A DNA stretch of 64,000 bases from Sodiomyces alkalinus F11 (Eukaryota > Ascomycota > Sordariomycetes > Glomerellales > Plectosphaerellaceae): contig NW_021167090.1 of the NCBI RefSeq assembly GCF_003711515.1, positions 503,346-567,345 of the forward strand, in the 5' to 3' direction. How positions within the stretch are numbered: the first letter of the stretch is position 1; each line of letters opens with the position of its first letter. The position numbers were made by a program, and so were the translations under genes. Positions 55,513-64,000 of the stretch are shown here, piece by piece. The notes under the pieces were generated by a model. That model was not told the DNA's origin. It ran no database searches and saw nothing but the letters and a program-made list of their open reading frames with translations.

Positions 55513-57741
55513 ATGGCGACACATACGGCCCAAGCCGACTCAAAAGAGTCCATTGGCGCGGACACCACCCAAAACGGCAAAAAGCCGAACCCCGCCTCCT
55601 CAACCAGCGCCAGCGCCAGCGCCAGCAACGCCGCCGGTAGTACGAATCCCGGCGCAAGTCCCGGCGCCGGGTCTAGTAACACGACCAGCCCTTCGCCGAA
55701 ATCAGCTGGTGGTTATTATGGTTACCTTTTCGAAAAGGACAAAACACCAACAAAGACCCTCGAAGCCTTGTTGCGTGCAATCGCCAAGTATATCGTATGT
55801 GTCCCTGTCCCTGGCGGTCCCTCTCAACATCGATTGCACCTTGCCTCCCTGATACCTTACGCCCAACTAACCCAGCCCAACCTAATCCTGCCTAACCACG
55901 AACTCGCGTGAAAACCAGTGGAAGTCGACGTTCAAAAACTAACTATTACCCTCAACGTCGCTTCAGATTGCAAATATCGGCGATAAAAGAACGAATTGTC
56001 TGACACCCGCTAAACTCGCTGCCTTTTACAGGGCTGTTGGGGGCGACTATGACAGTAAGACCACCGTGTCTTTGCGCTTTCGCGTCACCGCGCCCGTCGC
56101 GGCTGCAGGAATCAGATCTTGGTTGAAACTGACTTAAGTTCTCTCGCAGGCCTGTTCCATGTTATGCCACATGCTTCCATCTCCTACATATGGCAAGTCA
56201 CCGGCTGTCAACATTCACTCCAACCGATCCCGGGCAACGATTTCGACCCACCCTCCGTTCCCGCCCTGACCCTACGCGGTTTTGTGCGCTGGGAGTCGAT
56301 TGAAATTCTCCTTGGCCCAGAGGAACATGTGCCCTTCATACAGTACGCCATGAAGCACTGGAAGCTCAAGCACCCTGATACCGGCGAACCCTTCCCTCCC
56401 GACCTTCCCAAAGAAGCCTTCCCCCTCAAGCCCGATAACGAGGTGGACAGATGGCACAAACAGTGCGCCGAGAAGTTACGTCAGGAGGCCACAAAGCCCG
56501 ACACGGCCTCCTCCAAGCCATCCGTCCCGGCCGACACCCCCCCGCCAGCTACAGATCGAGAGGAACCCAAAGTCAAGGTGGCCTACGTGCATGTGCGAAA
56601 CCCCTATCCGGAATCCGCTCCCAGGACCCGCCCCGGACCACCCGAGTACGCCGCCCACACCGCCCGGCCAGTTCCTTTCAGTCACGGGGTAGGTCGCGTG
56701 CCTATCCAACGCGTTCGCGTCCCGCCGTCTCCTGAACGCGAGCGAGGGCCGCACCGTCACGCCCACGGCAGCTCGTCGGACGAGCACAGCCGCAATAATC
56801 AACGCCGCCGCAGCTTTTCCGACTACCCATCTCCACCGCCGGACAACTCGCAACCTGCCTTTCAGCCGCCGCCTCAACCGCCGCCCACACGGCCACCGGG
56901 GGATCGTCGTCGACGCAGTCCGCCCCGTCACCGCTCCGGAACAGATTCCCCCTCTGACTCGGAGCGTGAGGACAGCCCACGTCCAGTACCTCGCCGCCGT
57001 CCTTCCGCTCCTTCCGTTGGAGTCAGGCCTCCGCCATCCATTCGCCGCATGGCGTCTCCTCCGTCATCCCAGCCGCCTTCCGCGACACATTCTCACAGGT
57101 CGGATGGCAGGCCCGATGAGTATCGCAAGCGAGGTTTTCCCATACCCGAGGTCATTCGTGACAAGTTCGACAAGATTGCATCCGTTCTCCCCAACGCCAG
57201 GTCGCCTACCCGGAGTTCGTCTGGTCGCCGAAGTGAGCTGCCCCCGCGCCGTAGTCGTGAATATGCGAGCCATCCAAGAGCCGGCCGTGCCTGGTCCGAG
57301 TTGGATTCGGACGAATCGGACGCCTCCACCACCAGTCTGGAGCGGCGAGTCCGCAAGGAGATGGAGATGCAGGAGAGGCGCAGGAGAGAGGAGAGAGAAA
57401 GGGCCAGGGCTGAACGCGAACGGGAACGGGACCGGGGGAGGGAGAGGGAACGGGTGCGGGAGAGAGAACGCGAGAAAGAGCGCGAAAGAGAGCGCGAAAG
57501 AGATCGGCTGGAAGAGGAGCGAGATATGCGTAAACGTCGCGAGGTGCGGTACCTGGCGAGGCCGCAATCATCACGTCGTCGGACGAGCAGCCATGCAGAT
57601 GTCGACCGGGCCAGGGATTCCGTGTGGGATTCCGAAGAACGAGATTTTCGAGGCGATAGGAAGAGTTGGAAAGAAAGGTCCACCAGTCCTGTGACGGGTG
57701 TCGGGGGAAGACGGTATCCCGTCGAGCCGATTTGGAGCTGA
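55513..57741 (+). CDS. DUF7514-type protein with Arg/Glu-rich C-terminal tail
   Basis: Exons 55513-55794, 55967-56054 and 56150-57741 give 653 residues. After a Ser/Ala-rich start, residues about 70-300 form a conserved fungal domain: GGYYGYLFEKDKTPTKTLEA, LTPAKLAAFYRAVGGDYD, ISYIWQVTGCQHSLQP, RGFVRWESIEILLGPEEHVP and MKHWKLKHPDTGEPFPPDLP. I believe this is the domain catalogued as DUF7514; the function is unknown. The rest is disordered: Pro/Arg/Ser-rich, reminiscent of SR proteins (HRSGTDSPSDSEREDSPRP), then a long block of alternating Arg and Glu/Asp (about residues 530-590), predicted to be a highly charged single helix. Mixed-charge RE/RD tails are common in nuclear speckle and RNA-processing proteins, so a nuclear role is possible but inferred. 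Confidence 0.85.
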
Positions 57742-58454
57742 AGATGCCCCAGGTTCCGAGCAGAACATCATAGCCCCTGGATAGAGGGGGGCGTTCCATA
57801 TGCGGACATGACACGAAGTTATGACAATCCACACGAGATCGAATGAAATGGACAACAGACATTCCCGGTCCATTCCACGAGCGACGATACATGGCTGCGT
57901 GAGATAACGACAGGCCCTATATTGCTGCCGTACGGTTCCCGGGTATTTCTTTATACCAGCATTTTGTCGCGAATGACAAAATCCTGCTATGCCTCCCCAC
58001 AATGTTCCCCGTAAGCTTGAGCAAGAATCTACTTATACCACGGGGTTGTCAACAGAAAGCAGGCGTCGAACCCCAAGTTGAACTCCCAGCTCCTTACGGC
58101 AACACACGAGAGGTCGCCGGTACCAAGTCCCAGAGCCAAAGCTGTGAGTGAATCTTTTATAACGCCAGCGCCGTCCATCCGGTCCATAGAATCACCCCAG
58201 ATTGGCCTCCCATAAATGGAAGTTGAGAGGTCCAACAACAATGCTACTAGCTCGGTCCTCCTCAGATGATCGCAAGCACGACCGGTTCCCTAGGGCCGAC
58301 ACGAGTTCCCATATGGCGTTGTCCCACTACGGTAGCAGCAGCAGCAGCAGCAGCAGCAATGAGACGTGACGCAGCTGTTTTTAGCCCACCCATATCTTCA
58401 TCTTCTCAGTAAGCCCGTGGACAGGTTTCTCGTCGCCTTCTGTCTATTCGGGGC
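57742..58454. other. Convergent 3' intergenic region
   Basis: No supported gene. A short (CAG)n tract lies at 58333-58355 outside any called gene. Confidence 0.5.
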
Positions 58455-59057
58455 CTACTTGGCCGTCTTCTTGCCGCGACTGAGCATGATGCGCTTCTTG
58501 ATGATCCTCTTCTTCAACTGAAGCCGCAAGCGGCGCTGCTTGTCGGTCTCCTCGACGCCGCTCTCGTAGCCCGTGTCGTACTCGAGCCCCCACTTGGGGC
58601 CGCCGCCCTCGGCGTATGTCCAGGGGATGCGGTCTTCCCAGTTATAGCACCAGTCGGCCGATTCCGAGGCCTCGGATCCTTCCCCTTCTCCGGCGGAGTT
58701 GTCGTCATCGTCGCCGTCATTCCTGGATCCGTCAGAGTCAAGCCACGGGCTGTCGGGGGAGGACTCGAACTTGTCGCGCGGGTGCGGCGGGATGTGGAAG
58801 GTCTTCATGTAGGTGTTCCAGTTGACCTGGAACAGGCGCCTGCGCGGGTTCGTCCGGCGCGAGAGCGTGTCGGGCCGGTTCTCGGGCCGGTTGGCTTCCA
58901 CGCGCTCGTGGTAAGGGCAGAAGGCGTCCGGCTTGACGACGACACCGGGTTGTACGTGGTGGCATCCGCGGGAGGCGGGGCCGTCTTCGCAGGGCCAGAA
59001 GACGTGCTTGAGCTGGCACCCGCACTCTTGGTAGTAGCGGTAGATTTGCATGCACAT
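58455..59057 (-). CDS. Small Cys-rich protein of unknown function
   Basis: It has 200 residues in one exon if translation starts at Met 59057 (MCMQIYRYYQECGCQ); an in-frame Met 36 nt upstream is possible. Not recognised by name. The first 50 residues carry a regular Cys/His set (ECGCQ, FWPCEDG, RGCHHV, AFCPYHE) suggesting a small metal-binding fold. Then come basic RRTNPRRRLFQVNW, an acidic Asp/Glu/Ser stretch, a Trp-rich patch (DWCYNWEDRIPWTYAEGG) and a basic tail with LKKRIIKKRIMLSRGKK, which could be a nuclear localisation signal. G+C is high and composition is protein-like, so I consider it real. No signal peptide is seen. Confidence 0.75.
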   Translation of the reverse strand: MCMQIYRYYQECGCQLKHVFWPCEDGPASRGCHHVQPGVVVKPDAFCPYHERVEANRPENRPDTLSRRTNPRRRLFQVNWNTYMKTFHIPPHPRDKFESSPDSPWLDSDGSRNDGDDDDNSAGEGEGSEASESADWCYNWEDRIPWTYAEGGGPKWGLEYDTGYESGVEETDKQRRLRLQLKKRIIKKRIMLSRGKKTAK

Positions 59058-60327
59058 TTTGGGTGACTCTGCTTCTATCCCGTTCCTTTGCACGGTGACA
59101 GATGTGTATTATGTATCTCTGTCAACAGCATCCGACCTACTTCGATGGGACGGGGAAGTCAGTCTCGGAACAGAATGGGATGGGATGATGCTTGCAATGG
59201 TGGTCATGATGTGGGATTTGCCTGCAAGGAGGAAGGCAGGGACATGTTGAGGTTGCTGAGCACCTACTTACCGGTGGATTGTGGGATATAAGCGATTGAT
59301 CTCTGACAAGAGAAGGAAAGAAATCCCTACTCTGTTCTTAACAGAATTAAGAACTGTGAAGGAGAGACAGGAAGGAGAGTAAAGCGGTTGCCAAGTACTG
59401 ATGCAAAAGAGAGGTCTGGTAAAGACGACACAGAGCCAGCAGTTATATTTTGCATCCCGTGAGAAAGAACTTGTTTCCGGGATACTACAGCGAGGAAGGA
59501 GCAGGCGCTTTTACCTGGACTAGAGGTGTAAATTCTCCCCGGATAGACTCGACAGTTCACGACGTGTCCGTAGCTTCAAGCGGAGACAAGCCAGAGGAGA
59601 GTGTGGCATAGTAACCAGGCCCTTCATCTCATGTCTGGAGTCAAGAAGTAATGTGAAGCCTTCTTTCAGCTCAAGTGCTAACTAATCTATATAAGATATT
59701 ATATTCAGATTCGTCTCGGAGGCAGTACTATGATGTGCCTGCTTTATCCTGGACTATAGTCTACGAGGCAGTTCGGCATGATTCGTCGTCACGGCGATGA
59801 GCGGTCTGTCTTTCAGAATATGTTCCGCCTTGTGCAGATCATGTGACAGATAATGGATATTTTACCGATGACCATCACTTGCCATCTTGCCTTTATTAAT
59901 GAAGTTTATGCTCTCTAAGATCAACAGAAGGTCATTATCTTATATAAAGGGAAGGTAGCCTTCGTGCACGAAGAAGAGGACTACAAAGCCCACTTCATCT
60001 CCTAGGCTACCCAAGTTTGGGATATTAACTGGCTTCTTGATGCGCCCTTATTGAGCCATCTCGGAATGCCGAATCTGGAATGAAGTCGGAGTGAAGTCGG
60101 CGTTAAGCCAGCACCGGTCCGGTCGGCGGTCCGGTGTGGGTCTGACAGTCCGAGGAAGCTCGGACCGCCCGACTTTACTGCCGAACAATGCAAGAGCCCT
60201 GATAACAATATTGGTAGGAATTAAACCCTCATGCTCATCATAAACACTACATTAAGTATAGTACCGAGTCCATCATTCCCCAATGGCTTGTACCAACTGG
60301 AAAACCTCCGTACAGGAGAAGGCTGAT
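59058..60327. other. Intergenic region, AT-richer than its neighbours
   Basis: No supported gene. The part 59640-60000 is AT-rich with many stops; a faint coding-like stretch near 59970-60085 with a stop in the middle could be an old transposon fragment, but no family can be named. Confidence 0.4.
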
Positions 60328-61131
60328 TTACGTGCCTCTCGCCCCCCTCCTACCAAGCCCGATCCTCTCCTCCCTCGTCCTAACACCACGCTCAGCACCG
60401 CCGGCCACGTCCCCCATCGGCGTCGGCGTAAGCTGCAAGCCCTGGTTCTGTCCCCGTCCAGCCCTGCCGCTACCAGAACCATTGCCGCCATCGCCATTTA
60501 GCCCGGTGAGACCACCACCACCGCCGCCACCAGCAGAAGCACCAGCACCAGCAGCACCAGCACCAGCAGCGGCAGCCCGCGCGAGCCGTGTCCTCCTCCA
60601 CGCACTCGCATCCGCCCCAACACCGCCCAACATCGAATCCTGCGCCTCCTCCTCGTCACTGCTCGTGCCGAGCAACATCTCCGTGTCCTGCTCCGTGTAT
60701 TCGTCCTGCTGCTGCGGCTGCGGCTGCGGCTGCTGCGTGCCTTGCGGGGGTAGTCGACCCGCCATGCCCCTCGCCGCCTGGAGTCTCTGCATGAGGCTCG
60801 AGCGCGCCTGCACTTCTGCCGGGGAAAGGTGTTGGGGTTGTTGCTGGTGCAGGGGGTTTGTGGGTTGGTGCGGGGGACGCTGGCGGTGGGGTTGCCGTGG
60901 TTGGCGGTCGTCGATGTGTAATTGTTGTTGTTGTAATTGTTGTTGTTGCTGTTGTTGTTGTTGCTGCTGCCGTTGCTGCTGCTGCTCCTGATGCCGTCTT
61001 GTGCGCTGCGCCATGCGTTCCCGCTGGGCGGCTTCGTCTTCTTCTTGGCGGGCTTGTCGCGTTCGTCTGTCTTCGTAGGCGGCTACGTCTTCCGAGGTGA
61101 TGGTTAGGGTTGTTGGGGGTCGTCGCAGCAT
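60328..61131 (-). CDS. cdc26: Anaphase-promoting complex subunit Cdc26 (APC12), with long C-terminal extension
   Basis: The start is set at 61131 because the first residues, MLRRPPTTLTITSEDVAAYE, are the conserved Cdc26 N terminus (MLRRxPT followed by a helix with acidic residues), which in known structures is buried in the TPR groove of Cdc16/APC6. Cdc26 stabilises this subunit of the APC/C ubiquitin ligase. The frame stays open further upstream, but nothing conserved lies there. At 267 residues this protein is much longer than yeast or human Cdc26 (about 85-125). The extra part includes a polyGln tract (about residues 50-75), Pro/Gln-rich repeats, an acidic segment (TEQDTEMLLGTSSDEEEAQD) and a Gly/Ala-rich region (AAAGAGAAGAGASAGGGGGG). 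The extension is disordered and of unknown role. No intron is needed. Confidence 0.85.
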   Translation of the reverse strand: MLRRPPTTLTITSEDVAAYEDRRTRQARQEEDEAAQRERMAQRTRRHQEQQQQRQQQQQQQQQQQLQQQQLHIDDRQPRQPHRQRPPHQPTNPLHQQQPQHLSPAEVQARSSLMQRLQAARGMAGRLPPQGTQQPQPQPQQQDEYTEQDTEMLLGTSSDEEEAQDSMLGGVGADASAWRRTRLARAAAAGAGAAGAGASAGGGGGGGLTGLNGDGGNGSGSGRAGRGQNQGLQLTPTPMGDVAGGAERGVRTREERIGLGRRGARGT

Positions 61132-62377
61132 GATTGCGGTTGCTTTTTTCCTTCTTTCCCCCCCTTTTTTTTTTTCCTTTGTTGTTTCCTTTCTTAAAAT
61201 GGGAGGTGGGTATGGAGAATATGAGAAACGGCCCTGCTGTTGGGCTAGGAACTGATCGAGGCGAAGCGATTTGGGGTCGGGAGTTGCAGTCCTGTATACG
61301 CGACGACCCAACAAACGAGGTACGAGTCAGAAGAGGGGCGCAGCGCAGAGCCGCGGGGTGTTGCAAACGCCGTGTTGGAACCCGTGTTGCTGCTCGATTG
61401 ACCCTCTCCTCAACCTCGCTCTTGACTTGGAAGCAGGTTCCCCGGTTGAAGGAACACGCGCCGCCAATGGGGGCGGAAGATGCGGCGGGAATGGGGGCCG
61501 AAGGAGGGCAACTGTCGTAATTGTACGTGGTTTGGTGGTGCGGGAAGGCAAGTCCAGAGACGAGGCTATTTCAGGTCGCAGATCGGGTCTTCGACAAAGC
61601 CACGAATCGCGACGAGAGGTTGTTGGTTGTGTGTTGCGGTTGTTGTTGAGGTTGTTGTTCGTCGCTTCGCGACTCGGAACGCGAAACTGAAAAAGTGACG
61701 TCCGACGCCACTGTGGCGCACCGAGCTTACTCATCAAGTCCACAGCCTCTATTCGGGTTATGGCCCGTGCATTACCCGTTTAGGGGCCCCACAGCCATCG
61801 CGTCCCGTCCCTGCTCGGAACCGGTCCGTAGCCCATGGCCTGGTCCGATTCAACGCTCGGAGAGGGCGTAGAACTTGGCAAAACCAACTCGCGCTTCTCC
61901 TTTGGAAACACGGAATTTTTGGGAGGAAATATCTTGTTTTTTTCTTCGCCAACTCACTGGCTACACTAGTCGCTAACTCCTATAATAGTTCAATCCGCTA
62001 ATATGCCGCTCCAGATGCATTGGGAATCACAAAAGAATAAACTAATTGACCAATATGCCAATTAGTTAGTTTGCCCCCCCCCCCGAAAGCGTCCCCCAAA
62101 CTGTAGCTGTGTCTGTCTCCCTTGAGGCTGGTCTTGTTACCAGACCCCCATAAATAAAAATGAAACGACAGAATGATACCTGATGTTAATCCCCCATAAA
62201 TGCGCCGTGTCCTTTCTATGTTCTGCGGTTTTGTCATGCATGTACAAATATAATATGCCCATATCCTCGTGGCTCGTTGGTACGTAGACTGACTGGGTAC
62301 AACGTAACACCGTAGTCGATTAGTCGGTAGTGGGTGCATTTTAGCAAGTTGGTACTAAAGACGGCCGGGGGAGCTCC
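61132..62377. other. Intergenic region
   Basis: This is the promoter side of cdc26 and the 3' side of the last gene. No supported gene; a C12 run at 62075-62086 is noted. Confidence 0.5.
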
Positions 62378-63627
62378 TCAATGCACTCCCCACGGCGAGC
62401 ACGCATAAGCGTTCTCGGCCTCCCACTTGAGGAAATCCCCCAGGTCGTGATGCAGGTTGTACCCCATGGGCACCACCTCGTCGTCCTCGTCCTCCAGGTT
62501 CATGAACACGAGGTCCATCATCGGGCTCTGTGGCAGGCTGCCGATGCTGTTGTGTCGCAGGCTGTGACCGGCCTCCGACAGCGGCAGGCTGGGTTTCCGC
62601 GGGTGGCCCTCCATGGTCCAGCGCTTGATGCTTCCCTGTCCCTGGCGGAACCGGGCCGCGTCGTCCCCGCTGCCGTTCCAGAAGCCCGACGGGTACTCCT
62701 CTGCCAGCGGGATCGGGAGGTCCATGTCCGGGTCCGACGCCGTCGAGCACGACGGCGAGTACTCCAGCGACGACCGGCTCTTGGTGCTGGATGAGCTCGA
62801 GGAGCTTTCCATCGTTTCCTCCTTCTGCGTCGTCTCCCCTTGTCCCCGTTCCTCCTCCTCCTCCTCCTCCTCTTCGTCCTCGTCTTCGTCGTCGTCGTTA
62901 TAGTCGTCGTCCTCTTCCTCCGTTAAGAGCTCCCCAAGCCCGCCAAAACCAAAGCCCTCAAACCAGGACTCGAGCTCCTGCACTTCGGCCTCGTTGGCGT
63001 GCCCCGTAAACTCCGAAGGGTCCGAAAAGAAGTCGCCCGCCCCGCCCAGGATGGCCATCTGGAACGCCGTCCAGTCGAGCGTGTTGTCCGGCGCCAGCTG
63101 CATGCCGGGAACCATGTCATCAGGCTTGGGCAGCCGGATCGGGCCGTGCCGGAGCGTCGGCATGCTGAAGCTGTACGGGGTGGAATGGTAATAGACGAAT
63201 TCGTCGTCTTCGGTTGGCACGAAAGGCGATGTGGGCGTCTTCGGTTGCTCGGTAGCGACCTCTCCGGGGGAGTCTACTGCGTCTATCGCCGTCGCCTCCT
63301 TCGTCTCTTTGCCCTCCTCGGCGGGAGCCGTGACTGTCAGTTCGGGGATGGTGGGTAGTGGTGACTGCACCACATTCAACGGCAACGGGCGACCGGCCTG
63401 CCGTCGCGGGTTTTTAGGCGGCGGAGGCGGCGGAGGTGGAGGCGGTGCCCTGAGGCCGGTCGGAACCATCAACCACATCAGGTCGTCGTCGCCGTCGTCT
63501 TCTTCGTCGTTTTTGATGTTAGAGCCATCTTCGTCTTGAATCTCTGTCACAGGCACATTCGCAGGGGCAGGCGAAGTCGTAGCATGTTCGTGGCCCTGTT
63601 CGTGGCCCTGTTCCTGTTCCTGTTGCC

Positions 63628-63659
<32 letters not shown>

Positions 63660-64000
63660 TGTGGTTGTGGTTGCTGTTGTTCTTCTTGCTTCAGTTCCGG
63701 TTCTGTCAAAGCCGGCAACACGTCGCCCGACATGGCGGGCTGGTCGTCAGCCGCCGATGACCTCCTCACAGGAGCCGGCGGCTCAACGGCGAGGGCCGGC
63801 CCCACTGGTTTCCCAATGGAGAACCGTTCGGGGTTCCGGACATCGCTAGACTCGTTCTTCCATCGCTGGAAGTCGGCGCTCTCACGAACGGCTTGAAGTT
63901 GCTCAGGCGTGAACTTCTCATCCGCTTCGACCTTCTTGAAGAACTGCCCCGTGAGGATGCCGGTGACGTTCTCGCTGAGTAGCCACCGCGGTATCCTCTT
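62378..64000 (-). CDS. Acidic, polyGln-containing protein of unknown function (N terminus outside window)
   Basis: The open frame runs without a break from the right edge of the window to the stop at 62378: 540 residues visible, with the start further right. The visible N-terminal part (WLLSENVTGILTGQFFKKVE, FTPEQLQAVRESADFQRWK) looks folded. It is followed by a Gln/Pro/His tract encoded by CAG repeats near 63634-63662. An Asp/Glu segment comes next, then a polyPro run (PPPPPPPPPKNPRRQ), a conserved-looking block (MPTLRHGPIRLPKPDDMVPG, FQMAILGGAGDFFSDPSEFT), a second acidic Glu run and a C-terminal part with DFLKWEAENAYACSPWGVH. The domains are not named. The composition suggests a nuclear regulatory protein, but this is inference. 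Confidence 0.82.

Noticed and set aside
60332..60991. 219-codon plus-strand frame with Cys-rich run
   Set aside because: It is the antisense reading of the CAG and Gly/Ala repeats of cdc26.

Overview
The window looks like ordinary chromosomal DNA of a filamentous ascomycete, most likely a Sordariomycete. This rests on short GT-AG introns with CTRAC/CTAAC-like branch sites, G+C-rich genes on both strands, long intergenic spacers with GGTACC/CCTAGG-type palindromes, and one AT-rich island with the signature of repeat-induced point mutation (RIP). Exon structures were assembled by hand and checked for reading phase.

Layout, left half: the 5' part of a peroxisomal fatty-acyl ABC half-transporter (Pxa1 type, minus); an intron-containing tRNA-Trp; a Psr1-type phosphatase (plus); Sec61 beta (plus); a 1318-residue glucosyltransferase with an ATG_C-like segment and a UIM-rich tail (minus); and an unnamed 951-residue protein with a C-terminal Cys cluster (minus). 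Next is an 8.46-kb AT-rich relic at 19045-27507. It has imperfect terminal inverted repeats of about 100 bp and a perfect 9-bp target duplication (CAGTTATAT). It contains a decayed Ty3/gypsy chromointegrase, nested inverted repeats and scattered arrays of an 11-bp unit.

Layout, right half: a PAF-acetylhydrolase-like enzyme (minus); a divergent protein kinase (minus, 8 exons); D-xylose reductase with an 843-nt intron (plus); Sds22 (minus, 10-N assembly gap in its last intron); a BEM46-type hydrolase (plus); a BTB/POZ protein (plus); Csn12 (minus), head to head with ribosomal protein L20 (plus); a DUF7514-type protein with an Arg/Glu tail (plus); a small Cys-rich protein (minus); an unusually long Cdc26 (minus); and a truncated acidic polyQ protein (minus) running off the right edge.

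The genes do not form a metabolic cluster or operon-like system. They are mostly housekeeping functions: peroxisomal lipid import, ER translocation, translation, APC/C, PP1 and PCI complexes. I found no CRISPR, phage or secondary-metabolite system. The least ordinary items are the TIR-bounded RIP relic with its 11-bp repeats, the UIM-tailed glucosyltransferase, the extended Cdc26 and the start-codon-only exon of Sec61 beta.
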